64,000 bases of DNA from Melioribacteraceae bacterium (GTDB taxonomy: Bacteria > Bacteroidota > Ignavibacteria > Ignavibacteriales > Melioribacteraceae). Position numbers and translations under genes: made by a program. The notes beneath the pieces were generated by a model. That model saw only the letters and a list, made by a program, of their open reading frames with translations. It was not told the origin of the DNA and did no database searches. Numbering within the stretch: position 1 is the first letter of the stretch; the number at the start of each line of letters is the position of its first letter. Of this stretch, positions 17,921 to 27,411 are shown piece by piece. The stretch spans positions 1-64,000 of the forward strand of contig JAKIUC010000009.1 in assembly GCA_021647785.1 (NCBI GenBank). The letters are read 5' to 3'.

Positions 17921-18678
17921 AGAACTTTAATCATTTCATTATGTACTTTATTATTTGTTGCAAGAAGTTGTTTTGAATAAACATCTATCTGTTCGTTACT
18001 AAAGTTTGATATTTTCCCACCAGCTTCTTTGATTAACAACATGCCGGCACAGATATCCCAAGGTTGTAAATTGACTTCCCAAAAACCATCGAATACTCCA
18101 TTTGCAACATAACACATATCAATAGCTGCTGAACCAAGCCTCCGCACTCCACTAGAATTCATTAGAAATTTATTAAATCTCTCCATTGCAAAATCGGGGT
18201 TCTCTTTGATGTTGTACGGAAATCCAGTAACCAAAAGTGACTTTTCCAAATCTGAGTTTTCACTTACACTTATTTTTTTACTATTCTGAAATGCACCACT
18301 CCCCTTTTCGGCAGAAAATATTGCATCGTTCATTACATCATAAATTACTCCGGCAATAATCTCACTATCCTTCATAACTCCAATAGAGACGCAGAATATT
18401 GGAAGCCCATGTGCAAAATTCATAGTCCCATCAAGAGGATCAATCACCCAAGTATATTTGGAATTCCTATTATCAACTCCACTCTCTTCAGCTAAAACAT
18501 TATGCGATGGGTATTCCTTTTTAATAAATTCGATAATTTTATTCTCAGCTTCTTTGTCAATGTTAGTAACAAAATCAGTTATGTTCGATTTATATTCAAG
18601 CGTTAACTTTTTTCCAAAACCTTCTCTAATTATTTCACCCGCTTCTTTCGATATATTTATAATTTTTTGAATCATCAT
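17908..18678 (-). CDS. inositol monophosphatase family enzyme (SuhB-like)
   Basis: Members remove phosphate from inositol-1-phosphate or related sugar phosphates with Mg2+. The metal-binding motifs are AEESG near residue 63, WVIDPLDGTMNFAHGLP near residues 80-96, and WDICAGMLLIKEAGG near the C-terminus. Length (256 residues) is typical. Possible substrates include inositol phosphate, fructose-1,6-bisphosphate or PAP; the sequence alone does not decide. It is convergent with the lipoprotein gene and divergent from lon, with a family 1 repeat in the divergent gap. Confidence 0.9.
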   Translation of the reverse strand: MMIQKIINISKEAGEIIREGFGKKLTLEYKSNITDFVTNIDKEAENKIIEFIKKEYPSHNVLAEESGVDNRNSKYTWVIDPLDGTMNFAHGLPIFCVSIGVMKDSEIIAGVIYDVMNDAIFSAEKGSGAFQNSKKISVSENSDLEKSLLVTGFPYNIKENPDFAMERFNKFLMNSSGVRRLGSAAIDMCYVANGVFDGFWEVNLQPWDICAGMLLIKEAGGKISNFSNEQIDVYSKQLLATNNKVHNEMIKVLNEK

Positions 18679-18721
18679 ATTTCCATTTTTTTTGATGTGA
18701 AAGTTACTTAATAAATGATAC

Positions 18722-18892
18722 TATACCGACAATGAATTGTCTGTAAGACTCTCCCGAAGTGATTTCTACGGAGCTTCGGAGGAATTCCAAAAGCGAATAT
18801 TGTACTTCAGCAAGTTCAGTAACCATCGGTATATAACAACCAAATTGTCCCGCTAAGCGGGACCAATTTGGGTTGTGCATATTTTAAAATAT
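18722..18892 (+). repeat. family 1 modular palindromic repeat, longest copy
   Basis: The element opens with TATACCGACAATGAA and has a middle with smaller hairpins (TGTCTGTAAGACTCTC; CTACGGAGCTTCGG). It continues with GGAATTCCAAAAGCGAATATTG, an arm ATCGGTATATAACAACCAAATT, the core hairpin GTCCCGC-TAA-GCGGGAC (18847-18863), and CCAATTTGGGTTGT. It ends in ATATTTTAAAATAT. Compared with 56920-57030 it has an extra insert of about 60 bases. It fills most of the gap before lon. Confidence 0.75.
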
Positions 18893-18954
18893 TCAAATCG
18901 GATTTTTACTATTTTTAAAGTTCTTATTAATTATGATTGGAGATTAGAATTTAA

Positions 18955-21369
18955 ATGACTGAATTGTCGAATAACAATGTTGATAAATCGATTATATACG
19001 AAATACCAAAAGTACTTGCAGTTTTACCTTTACGAGATAATGTAATATTTCCATATATGATTTTTCCTGTTCTCGTGGGGAGAGAGCAATCAATACAAGC
19101 AGCAAACTACTCGTTAGAAAATTCAAAATATATTTTTCTTGTAGCACAAAAAAAAGGAAATGTTGAAGACCCCACAATAAAGGATATATACACCGAGGGA
19201 ACTATAGCGAAGATAATCCAAATTTTGAAATTGCCGAATGGTTTGATGAAAATTCTTGTTGATGGTACAATACAAGGAAGGATTATAAAATTCACTGATA
19301 ACCCAGATTTCTTTGAAGCGGAAATTGATATAGTTATACCAACCGATCAAGAGCATAGAGAGATGAAAGCTTTGATTAGACAAATGACAAATCTATTCAA
19401 AGAATATGTAAAGATTAACAGAACAATTCCTTCAGAAGCAATAAATGCTTACGAGAATATTGATGAACCCGACAGAAAATTATTTTATGTTGCAGCAAAT
19501 ATCAATCAATCTATCGAAGTAAAACAAGCGATATTGCAGAAGTTCACAATTAGAGACCAAATTTATGAGATAATTAAAATTCTACTTTCTGAAGTTGACA
19601 TACTTAAAATTGAAAAAGAAATTGAATCGAAAGTACAAGAAAATATTTCAAAGTCTCAACGTAAATTTATTATTCAGGAGCAAATAAGAATTCTGCAAAA
19701 TGAATTAGGCGAAGAGGGTACTGCTGCCCCAGAGTTGATGAAGTTGAAAGAGAAAATTCAAAAAATTAAAATGCCTAAGGCTGTACGCGAAAAGGCGAAT
19801 GAAGAATTTAATAAATTGCGGAAAATTCCTCCAAGTTCACCAGAATCAACAGTGATAAGGAATTTTCTTGATTGGATAATTGATGTTCCATGGACAAAAA
19901 GATCGCGTGACAATTTAAATGTAAACAATGTACGGTCAATTTTGGATGAAGACCATTTCGGATTAGATAAACCGAAAGAGAGAATTATTGAACATATTGC
20001 TGTACTAAACCTTGTTAAACAAATGCGCGGACAAATACTTTGCCTTGTTGGACCTCCGGGAGTTGGTAAAACCTCACTTGGTAAATCGATAGCACGTGCA
20101 TTAAATAGAAAGTTTGTTCGCATTAGCCTTGGCGGCGTACGTGATGAGGCAGAAATTCGTGGACACAGAAGAACCTACATTGGCTCAATGCCTGGTAAAA
20201 TAATTCAATCTATGAAAAAGGCTGGTACCGTGAACCCGCTGTTTTTATTAGATGAAATTGATAAAATGAGTATGGATTTTCGTGGAGACCCTTCTTCTGC
20301 TATGCTTGAGGTACTTGACCCGGAGCAGAACCATACTTTTAACGACCATTATCTCGATTTGGATTATGACTTATCGCAAGTAATGTTTATAACTACTGCG
20401 AATGTTGGTTATAACATTCCCTTACCACTACAAGACAGAATGGAAATAATTGAACTTCCCGGATACTTAGATTTTGAAAAAGTTGAAATAGCAAAGCGAC
20501 ACATTATTCCAAAGCAACTTGCACTACATGGTCTCGGAAATTGTAATATAAATCTTTCGGATGAAGTAATTCAAAAAATTGTTTCAGAATATACACGCGA
20601 AGCTGGGGTCAGAAATTTAGAACGTGAAATTGCAACTCTATTTAGAAAAACCGCTCGTAACTTGGTTTTAAAAGATATTAAATCTCGTAAGACCACGAGT
20701 CGAAAATTAAGTTACAATTTAGATGAAAAAAGAATTGAAGAATTCCTTGGTGTTCAGAAATTTAATAGAAGTAATTCAAAAAAAGGAAATAATATTGGAA
20801 GCATAACTGGCTTAGCCTGGACTAGCGTTGGCGGAGAGCTGCTAAGAGTTGATGCAACAATTATGAGTGGAATAGAAAAGTTTACTCTTACTGGACAGAT
20901 TGGCGATGTGATGAAAGAATCTGCACAAGCTGCATTGAGTTACTTACGTTCCAACGCAAAAGATTTTGGATTAGCACAAAACTTCCATAAAGGGAAAGAG
21001 ATTCATATTCACCTACCTGAAGGTGCAATTCCAAAGGATGGTCCATCGGCGGGAATAACTTTAACAATGGCACTCTATTCTGCCTTCAAGAAAAAAACAC
21101 CAAAACTTGATGTGGCAATGACTGGAGAGATTACACTACTTGGCGAAGTACTTGCTATTGGTGGATTAAATGAAAAATTACTTGCTGCACAAAGAGGTGG
21201 AATTAAGACTGTACTTATTCCAAAAGAGAATGAAAAAGATTTAATTGAAATAAAAGATCAGGTAAAAGAAGGGATGAAGATTATTCCCGTCTCAACTATA
21301 AAGGAAGCATTCCCCTATGTTTTTGGAAAAATAGTGCAGCGATCTAATAGAGTAAAAAAACAATTATAA
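18955..21369 (+). CDS. lon: ATP-dependent Lon protease
   Basis: Lon degrades misfolded and regulatory proteins in the cytoplasm. The LON substrate domain covers about residues 15-210, followed by the AAA+ module with Walker [13 protein letters not shown] near residue 365 and Walker B FLLDEIDK. The protease domain has the catalytic dyad Ser698 (KDGPSAGIT) and Lys741 (GLNEKLLAA), 43 residues apart as in E. coli. At 804 residues it is full length. GGAG lies about a dozen bases before the ATG. dnaX follows after 45 bases. Confidence 0.97.
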   Translation: MTELSNNNVDKSIIYEIPKVLAVLPLRDNVIFPYMIFPVLVGREQSIQAANYSLENSKYIFLVAQKKGNVEDPTIKDIYTEGTIAKIIQILKLPNGLMKILVDGTIQGRIIKFTDNPDFFEAEIDIVIPTDQEHREMKALIRQMTNLFKEYVKINRTIPSEAINAYENIDEPDRKLFYVAANINQSIEVKQAILQKFTIRDQIYEIIKILLSEVDILKIEKEIESKVQENISKSQRKFIIQEQIRILQNELGEEGTAAPELMKLKEKIQKIKMPKAVREKANEEFNKLRKIPPSSPESTVIRNFLDWIIDVPWTKRSRDNLNVNNVRSILDEDHFGLDKPKERIIEHIAVLNLVKQMRGQILCLVGPPGVGKTSLGKSIARALNRKFVRISLGGVRDEAEIRGHRRTYIGSMPGKIIQSMKKAGTVNPLFLLDEIDKMSMDFRGDPSSAMLEVLDPEQNHTFNDHYLDLDYDLSQVMFITTANVGYNIPLPLQDRMEIIELPGYLDFEKVEIAKRHIIPKQLALHGLGNCNINLSDEVIQKIVSEYTREAGVRNLEREIATLFRKTARNLVLKDIKSRKTTSRKLSYNLDEKRIEEFLGVQKFNRSNSKKGNNIGSITGLAWTSVGGELLRVDATIMSGIEKFTLTGQIGDVMKESAQAALSYLRSNAKDFGLAQNFHKGKEIHIHLPEGAIPKDGPSAGITLTMALYSAFKKKTPKLDVAMTGEITLLGEVLAIGGLNEKLLAAQRGGIKTVLIPKENEKDLIEIKDQVKEGMKIIPVSTIKEAFPYVFGKIVQRSNRVKKQL

Positions 21370-21414
21370 AAAATATATTTAACACAGATAACTTTTACAG
21401 AGAGTATTACAAAT

Positions 21415-22785
21415 ATGAATTATATAGTTTCTGCCCGAAAATGGCGACCAAAAATATTTGAAGAAGTAGTAGGACAAGAACATATTTCGCGAACAATTAA
21501 AAATGCAATTGTTAGCAACAGAGTTGCTCATGCCTTTCTCTTTGCTGGTCCAAGAGGTGTTGGAAAAACAACAACCGCAAGAATTTTAGCAAAAGCACTA
21601 AATTGTAGAAACAATACAGATGGCGAACCTTGTAACAATTGCGATACTTGCAATGCTTTTAATTCATCTCAATCACTTGATATAATTGAAATTGATGGAG
21701 CTTCGAATAGAAGAATAGATGAGATTCGCTCACTTAGAGAGGCTGTTAAATACTCACCCACAACTGGTAATTATAAAATCTTCATAATTGATGAAGTACA
21801 CATGCTTACTAACGAATCTTTCAATGCTTTGTTAAAAACTTTGGAAGAACCACCTGAACATGCCATTTTTATTTTTGCAACAACTGATGTGCATAAAGTT
21901 CCATTAACAATAATATCTCGCTGCCAGCGTTTTGATTTTAGAAGAATTGAATTAGATGCAATTAAAAATCAATTATCTAAAATTGCTAAAGAGGATAATA
22001 TAAATATTGATGACCAAGCATTAACTTACATCGCAAAAAAAGCTGACGGAGCATTGAGAGATGCACAATCACTTTTTGATCAGGTAGTATCGTTTGGTGG
22101 AAAAGAAATTGATGCAGCAGTTGTCTCTACAATGCTGAACTTAATTGATGAAAGTACTTACTTCCAAATTTCTGATGCAATATTAAATAAAGATTTTTTA
22201 GAAGCCTTCGTAATTTCAAAAACTATTTATGATAATGGCTGGAATTATATCGACTTCCTATCTGGGTTGATTGAACACTTTAGAAATATTTTAACTGTAA
22301 TATTGAAACAAGATTCCTCATTTGTTGAATCGTCAGAAGGGATTAAAAAATTATACTTGGAATATTTAGATACTTTTTCTGAATCGGATTTACTACGGAT
22401 TTTAACATACTTGAGTAAGGTAGAGTTTCAATTAAAAGCCTCGCAGAATCAAAAGTTATTGATGGAAATTTCTTTAAGTCATTTAATTGGATTAGAATCA
22501 ACTACAACAATTACTAAATTAGTTAAGAATATCTCAGATGGTTATTTCCCTTCTGAACCAGAAAAAAAAAAGAATGAAGTAAAAGAGGAAAAGAAAATTG
22601 AGGCGAGAGAAGAAGTTCAAAATCCATCTAAAACATTAGAGATGGAGAGTACTTCAGAAAAGACAGCCAAACCAAACTCTCAAGAAAACCAGCCCATTTC
22701 AAATGTTGATACAAACTTATCCACCGAAGAGAGTTCATTAATAAATGCAATTATTACAGAACTTGGAGGTAGAGAGTTTAAGTAA
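21415..22785 (+). CDS. dnaX: DNA polymerase III subunit gamma/tau
   Basis: DnaX is the clamp-loader ATPase that also ties the polymerases together. The AAA+ domain has Walker A GPRGVGKTTT near residue 46, zinc-binding cysteines around CNNCDTCNAF, and Walker B IIDEVHML; the collar domain runs to about residue 370. The tail from about residue 385 to 456 is charged, low in complexity and short for a tau. At codons 383-386 the gene has an uninterrupted run of ten A. Slippage either way leads to a stop within six codons, giving gamma-like products of about 387-388 residues. It is probably cotranscribed with lon. Confidence 0.93.
   Translation: MNYIVSARKWRPKIFEEVVGQEHISRTIKNAIVSNRVAHAFLFAGPRGVGKTTTARILAKALNCRNNTDGEPCNNCDTCNAFNSSQSLDIIEIDGASNRRIDEIRSLREAVKYSPTTGNYKIFIIDEVHMLTNESFNALLKTLEEPPEHAIFIFATTDVHKVPLTIISRCQRFDFRRIELDAIKNQLSKIAKEDNINIDDQALTYIAKKADGALRDAQSLFDQVVSFGGKEIDAAVVSTMLNLIDESTYFQISDAILNKDFLEAFVISKTIYDNGWNYIDFLSGLIEHFRNILTVILKQDSSFVESSEGIKKLYLEYLDTFSESDLLRILTYLSKVEFQLKASQNQKLLMEISLSHLIGLESTTTITKLVKNISDGYFPSEPEKKKNEVKEEKKIEAREEVQNPSKTLEMESTSEKTAKPNSQENQPISNVDTNLSTEESSLINAIITELGGREFK
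22562..22571 (+). promoter_or_regulatory. A10 slippery run in dnaX, candidate gamma/tau slippage site
   Basis: Reading frame 0 is GAA AAA AAA AAG AAT GAA. The A-AAA-AAG heptamer of E. coli dnaX is contained here in the same phase, and a -1 shift reads AAA GAA TGA, closely matching the E. coli AAG-GAG-TGA ending. Loss of one A gives AGA ATG AAG TAA. No Shine-Dalgarno-like stimulator upstream or clear hairpin downstream is seen, so transcriptional slippage is more likely than ribosomal frameshifting. Confidence 0.6.
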
Positions 22786-22787
22786 AT

Positions 22788-23417
22788 CTATGCATCACCA
22801 TAAACTTCATTGTAATCCTTTATAGCTGCATTAATTATTTTGAATGCTGCTTCTTTCCCTAAAACTTGCTCAATAGTAAATTTACTATCTTCACCAGGTA
22901 TTAGTTTATAAGTCATAAAATAATGACGTAATCTTTCAACTATCACACTTGGCAATTCACTAATATTAGAAATTTCACCATAAATATTATCGTTTTTTAA
23001 AACAGCAATTATTTTATCATCGGCTTCACCATGGTCAATCCCTTGAATAACACCAACTACTTTTGCTCTAATAATTATTTCACCCCTGCTAATAGGTCGC
23101 TCACTTATAACACAAATATCTAAAGGGTCTTTATCCCCTTTGCCTGCCTTAGGATTAAGTGCACTAGTGTTATCACCACAATATGTTCGCGGAATAAATC
23201 CGTAAAGAGCGGGCGGATGAGAAGAACTTCTCTGTGGTCTATCAACATGCATAAAACCGGTATATTTATCAACTTCATATTTAACAAAATCAAACGGAGT
23301 AATTTCAATAAAAGCATTAACAAACTCAGGAGCACCTTCACCAACATCAATACCGTGCCAAGGGTGTGGTCTCCATCTATAAAATGTTTTCGGAAATGAC
23401 ATGCTCTCCCCTTTCAT
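22788..23417 (-). CDS. ppa: inorganic pyrophosphatase (family I)
   Basis: The enzyme hydrolyses pyrophosphate and so pulls biosynthetic reactions forward. The metal-binding signature DKDPLDI near residue 100 and the active-site region KYEVDKYTGFMHVDRP match family I enzymes. The N-terminal WRPHPWHGIDVG and an insert before YGFIPRTYCGD make it about 30 residues longer than E. coli Ppa (209 against 176). AGGGGAG lies just before the ATG. It converges on dnaX with two bases between stops. Confidence 0.92.
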   Translation of the reverse strand: MKGESMSFPKTFYRWRPHPWHGIDVGEGAPEFVNAFIEITPFDFVKYEVDKYTGFMHVDRPQRSSSHPPALYGFIPRTYCGDNTSALNPKAGKGDKDPLDICVISERPISRGEIIIRAKVVGVIQGIDHGEADDKIIAVLKNDNIYGEISNISELPSVIVERLRHYFMTYKLIPGEDSKFTIEQVLGKEAAFKIINAAIKDYNEVYGDA

Positions 23418-23497
23418 TAATTATTATTAATAAACAATAATAAGAAGTTTCTTAATATTTAGCTAATAATTTGCCAAGTTGGATTTCTTTGCAGAAC

Positions 23498-24448
23498 CTA
23501 AATCTCATTATCTTCAAGATATCTTTGTGCATCAAGAGCAGCCATACAGCCAGAACCAGCAGCAGTAACAGCTTGACGATATGTTTTATCAGTTACATCA
23601 CCAGCAGCAAAAACGCCTTCAATATTTGTTAATGTTGATCCTGCTTTTGTATCCAAATATCCAGTCTCATCTTTGTTTAATTGGGTACCAAAGATTTTTG
23701 TATTTGGCTGATGTCCGATAGCAATGAATACTCCATCTATCTCCATCTCTGTTAAAGTACCATCTTTAGTATTTTCAAGTATTACACCGGTAACAGATTT
23801 CATTCCCATATTTTCAGTTCCAATAACTTCTTTAATTGTATTGCTTGTTAGAAGATTAATTTTCGGATTTTTTCTTACACGGTCTTCCATAATTTTAGAT
23901 GCCCTGAACTCATCTCTTCGATGAACTAAAAGAACTTCCGATGCAAATTTTGTAAGGTAGCTTGCCTCTTCCATAGCTGTATCGCCGCCCCCAACAACTA
24001 TTACTTTTTTCCCTTTGTAGAAAAATCCATCACAAGTTGCACAAGCCGAAACTCCAAAGCCCATATATTCCGATTCACTAGGAATTCCAAGTAAACGAGC
24101 TGATGCTCCTGTTGCAATAATTACAGAATCGGCAGTGTAATTCTCGTTATCATCCGTTTTAATTTTAAATGGTTTGTTTAATAAATCAACTTCAACAACA
24201 GACTTAAAAAATGCTTTGGCTCCAAAACGAATTGCTTGCTCTCTCATTATCTCCATTAATTCTGGACCTTGTATGCCATCCTTAAATCCAGGATAGTTAT
24301 CTACTTCGGTTGTAATTGTTAACTGACCACCTGGTTGGTTTCCTTCAAATATTATTGGATTTAAGTCTGCACGCGATGCATAAATTGCTGCTGTTAATCC
24401 TGCTGGACCACTTCCCATTATTATTACTTTATGATGATTTTCTGACAT
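23498..24448 (-). CDS. trxB: thioredoxin-disulfide reductase
   Basis: TrxB transfers electrons from NADPH through FAD to thioredoxin. The FAD-binding GSGPAGLTAA (residues 13-22), the redox pair Cys136-Ala-Thr-Cys139, the NADPH-binding GGGDTAMEEA and the C-terminal GVFAAGDVTD motif are all intact. Length 316 residues is standard. TAGGAGAA precedes the ATG. It lies upstream of ppa on the same strand with an 80-base gap. Confidence 0.96.
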   Translation of the reverse strand: MSENHHKVIIMGSGPAGLTAAIYASRADLNPIIFEGNQPGGQLTITTEVDNYPGFKDGIQGPELMEIMREQAIRFGAKAFFKSVVEVDLLNKPFKIKTDDNENYTADSVIIATGASARLLGIPSESEYMGFGVSACATCDGFFYKGKKVIVVGGGDTAMEEASYLTKFASEVLLVHRRDEFRASKIMEDRVRKNPKINLLTSNTIKEVIGTENMGMKSVTGVILENTKDGTLTEMEIDGVFIAIGHQPNTKIFGTQLNKDETGYLDTKAGSTLTNIEGVFAAGDVTDKTYRQAVTAAGSGCMAALDAQRYLEDNEI

Positions 24449-24529
24449 CTTATTTTCTCCTATTTATCAAATTATTCTAATCTTTCAATTTAGTTAGATT
24501 CAACTATTTCATTTTAGTTTCAAAGTATT

Positions 24530-24603
24530 AAATTGCTTTATTATTGAATTATAAAAATCACATTAATAATTCTCTAACAACAATTCAGCAATAAAACAAT
24601 TTT
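24530..24603. repeat. AT-rich inverted repeat overlapping the end of queG
   Basis: AAATTGCTTTATTATTGAATT (24529-24549) pairs imperfectly with AATTCAGCAATAAAACAATTT (24582-24602). It resembles the inverted repeat at 8203-8271, both sharing TTGTT.TATTG and GCAATA units. It could act as a terminator for queG, since T and A runs flank it. Confidence 0.4.
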
Positions 24604-25524
24604 TTAGTCCAACAAAAACTTAGCATTCCTTTTCAATCCTTTTGCCTTTGCTCTATATATTGGTGATGAAACATACTTTTTTTTGAACTTACTATTTGTC
24701 AACTCACTTACACTTTTTAATTCTATCTCTCTATTTTCACCTTGTTTGAATTCTTTAATTTTTGTTGTTGTTGAAAATTTTTGATTCCATGGACAAACCT
24801 CTTGACAAATATCACATCCAAAAATCCAACCGTTAAATTTATTTTTAAATTCTGTAGGAATCTCACCTTTGTTCTCAATTGTTAAATTTGAAATGCAACG
24901 ATTTGCATCAACAATATATGGCTCAACAATAGCATCGGTTGGGCAAGCATCAATACAAGCATTACATTTTCCGCAATGGTCTGTTACAATTTTGCTTGCT
25001 ATTAAATTGTAATTAGTAATAACTGTTGCAATAAAAAACCAGCTTCCAATTTTTGAATTAATAATGTTAGAATGTTTACCTTGCCAACCTAACCCAGCAC
25101 GCACTGCCCATGCTTTATCCATCACAGGACCAGTATCAACATAACTTTTTGCTTCAAAACTGCTATCAATTATTTTTAATTCGGATATTAATTCATCAAG
25201 TTTATCCCACATAATAAAGTGGTAATCCTTTCCCAAAGCAAAACGTGAGACCTTCCCCTTATCTATATTATTCGAGTACTCACCTTCAACAAAATAATTA
25301 AGCCCAAGTGAAATTATAGATTTTGCATTGGGAAGAATTTTTCTAACATCTTCTCGCTTATCAAAATTTCTCTCCATATAACTCATGTTGGATTGATACC
25401 CATTGGAGAGCCAGTTTTTTAATCCCTTTGTTTCACTAACCATTAGTGTAGCCTTAGAAAATCCAATTAGATCGAAGCCAAGTTCTCTTGCTTTCCCTTC
25501 AACTATTTCGTTTGTGATTTTCAT
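24604..25524 (-). CDS. queG: epoxyqueuosine reductase QueG
   Basis: QueG performs the last step of queuosine synthesis in tRNA, reducing epoxyqueuosine with cobalamin and two [4Fe-4S] clusters. The two cluster motifs are CGKCNACIDACPTDAI near residue 184 and CDICQEVCPWNQKF near residue 238, and the N-terminal DUF1730-like half contains SLGLNYF and FALGKDYH. At 306 residues it is at the short end of the family, without the C-terminal HEAT extension of E. coli QueG. Gaps on both sides suggest its own transcript. Confidence 0.93.
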   Translation of the reverse strand: MKITNEIVEGKARELGFDLIGFSKATLMVSETKGLKNWLSNGYQSNMSYMERNFDKREDVRKILPNAKSIISLGLNYFVEGEYSNNIDKGKVSRFALGKDYHFIMWDKLDELISELKIIDSSFEAKSYVDTGPVMDKAWAVRAGLGWQGKHSNIINSKIGSWFFIATVITNYNLIASKIVTDHCGKCNACIDACPTDAIVEPYIVDANRCISNLTIENKGEIPTEFKNKFNGWIFGCDICQEVCPWNQKFSTTTKIKEFKQGENREIELKSVSELTNSKFKKKYVSSPIYRAKAKGLKRNAKFLLD

Positions 25525-25705
25525 TTATTTTGTTTTAATCCAATATTTTAACAACTTAAAAACTCCTGAGAATTCATAAAAGTTGGGCTTTTTTATATCA
25601 ATCTCAATGAAGAAGAATATGTTTTGCTGTTATTATTAGAACTAAGCCATTTATTGTAAAAAAAGTAAGTGTATTTCATCATCACAATCTAAAATATTTT
25701 CTATT

Positions 25706-26050
25706 CTAAAGATTCCAATTAAATTTCTTTCCATAAACCTTTACATATATATATTCATCAACAACCTTAACTTCATAGGTATCTAACTTGGCTCCAGCTT
25801 CTAACATTTTCCCATCCTTCAAATTAAAACCCCAACCATGTGCTGGACAAATAACACAGCCATCTTCAAGAAATCCATCGTGCATAATATTTGCTTTTTG
25901 GTGCGGGCAAATATTATTTAGGGCATATATATTTCCATCAACTTTAAAGAGTGCAATATCAATATCATTTACCTTAAAGTGCTGACCTTCGTTCTCAATT
26001 AGTTTTGAATACTTACAGACTTTTTCAAAACCTTCTAACTCTTTTGTCAT
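25706..26050 (-). CDS. small Rieske-type [2Fe-2S] ferredoxin
   Basis: A single Rieske domain of 114 residues with ligands in CPHQKANI and CPAHGWGF, separated as in nitrite-reductase small subunits and aromatic-dioxygenase ferredoxins. There is no signal peptide, so it should act in the cytoplasm. The ATG shares one base with the stop of the MBL hydrolase gene (TAATG), implying coupled translation. The electron-transfer partner is not evident; the upstream MBL enzyme is the obvious candidate. Confidence 0.85.
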   Translation of the reverse strand: MTKELEGFEKVCKYSKLIENEGQHFKVNDIDIALFKVDGNIYALNNICPHQKANIMHDGFLEDGCVICPAHGWGFNLKDGKMLEAGAKLDTYEVKVVDEYIYVKVYGKKFNWNL

Positions 26051-26895
26051 TAAATTACCTCGAAAGTTTTGTCAAAAATAAAGCCGCGCTCACCTATTTT
26101 TATAGTTCCAGCAGCAACTTTTGGATCATGCTCAAAAAATAGATGCCAATTTTCATCAACAGCTTTTTGTAATATTGTTTGTTTCTCTTTTAAAGTTTCA
26201 AGAGGGTTAAGGTCATATCCCATTATATATGGAGGCGATATATGACTTGATAGAGGAACTAAATCTGCACAATACAACATTGTGTTTGTTGAATCTGAAA
26301 CCTTAACTAATTGCTGCGATGGCGTATGCCCATTAACTACAATCAGATTAATATTTTCATCAAATTGATAATCTCCACTATATTGCTTCAATATTCCTTC
26401 TTCTGCAAGAGTTACAAATCTTTCATTAAAATAGCTTGCTTTATCTCTATCGCTTGGGTTAAGTGCCCATTCATACTGTCTTTGCTGAACATGATAAATT
26501 GCATTCGGAAATGCTGGAACTGGTTTACCATTTTCAAACAGAACAGCACCACCAATATGATCGAAATGAAGGTGAGTTAGAATTACATCTGTAATTTCAG
26601 CAGGCTTAACTCCAACTTTTTCAAGAGCAGGAAGTAAATCGTGCTGTGAATAATCTATTCCATAAATCCTTTCAAATTTTTCACTCCAATTTTTTCCAGA
26701 ACCAGTGTCTATAAGGATTTTTTTATCTGAACTCAATAGAAGCATGTGGCGTGTTTTTAATTTAATTCTATTTTTTTCATCCGCTGGGCTACTTCGTTCC
26801 CATAATGGTTTTGGAATAACTCCAAACATAGCTCCACCATCTAAAAGTAACTCACCACTCTCTATTGTTTCTATTTTATATTTTCCAATTTCCAT
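26050..26895 (-). CDS. metallo-beta-lactamase fold hydrolase
   Basis: The binuclear zinc motif THLHFDHIGG lies near residue 110, with further ligands in VNGHTPSQQ and CADLVPLSSHI. The general form (281 residues, NRIKLKTRHMLLL, DTGSGKNW) fits the N-acyl-homoserine-lactonase / AttM-like branch of MBL hydrolases, but the substrate cannot be told from sequence. It heads a two-gene unit with the Rieske ferredoxin. Confidence 0.8.
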   Translation of the reverse strand: MEIGKYKIETIESGELLLDGGAMFGVIPKPLWERSSPADEKNRIKLKTRHMLLLSSDKKILIDTGSGKNWSEKFERIYGIDYSQHDLLPALEKVGVKPAEITDVILTHLHFDHIGGAVLFENGKPVPAFPNAIYHVQQRQYEWALNPSDRDKASYFNERFVTLAEEGILKQYSGDYQFDENINLIVVNGHTPSQQLVKVSDSTNTMLYCADLVPLSSHISPPYIMGYDLNPLETLKEKQTILQKAVDENWHLFFEHDPKVAAGTIKIGERGFIFDKTFEVI

Positions 26896-26925
26896 TTTTT
26901 TCTTTCATATTATTTCAGACTATAA

Positions 26926-26963
26926 ATAAAAAACCCAACTATGTATTCTAACATAATTGGGTT
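26926..26963 (-). terminator. terminator after the ferredoxin gene
   Basis: On the minus strand AACCCAA pairs with TTGGGTT, with an inner ATGT/ACAT pair, followed by TTTTTTATTT. It separates the ferredoxin transcript from the MBL-Rieske unit. Confidence 0.8.
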
Positions 26964-26993
26964 ATAATTTTACTAAATCTATAGACCAGAATT

Positions 26994-27266
26994 TTATTCT
27001 TCTTCTGGCACACAACAATCTACAGGACAAACAGCAACGCATTGTGGTTCGTCATGGTATCCTATACACTCTGTACATTTATCAGGCACAATGTAGAAAA
27101 ACTCATCCGAATAAAAACCTGTTTTTCCAGAAGGTGATGGGTCACCTTCGCCACCAGTGGTACCATCCATTTCCCATTCTACACCAGCTTCATAAATTGC
27201 AGTATTCGGACATTCAGGTTCACAAGCTCCACAGTTGATGCAATCATCAGTAATCATTATTGCCAT
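26994..27266 (-). CDS. 2[4Fe-4S] ferredoxin
   Basis: Two cluster motifs are seen: [12 protein letters not shown] near residue 9, and [18 protein letters not shown] near residue 63 with the insert typical of the Alvin type. An acidic Gly/Ser-rich segment of about 30 residues separates them. At 90 residues it is slightly longer than clostridial ferredoxins. TTAGGAGA precedes the ATG. It lies alone between two non-coding gaps. Confidence 0.92.
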   Translation of the reverse strand: MAIMITDDCINCGACEPECPNTAIYEAGVEWEMDGTTGGEGDPSPSGKTGFYSDEFFYIVPDKCTECIGYHDEPQCVAVCPVDCCVPEEE

Positions 27267-27411
27267 AATTTTCTCCTAAGTTTTGTTAAGTATTTTGTTC
27301 AATAAAAGGAATTTTTGTTACTTCTAAATTAAAACTTTTTTAAGAAATAAATACAGATATTTGCTTAATTATACTATTTATTTCTTCTCTAAACTTTCAT
27401 AATATTCATTG

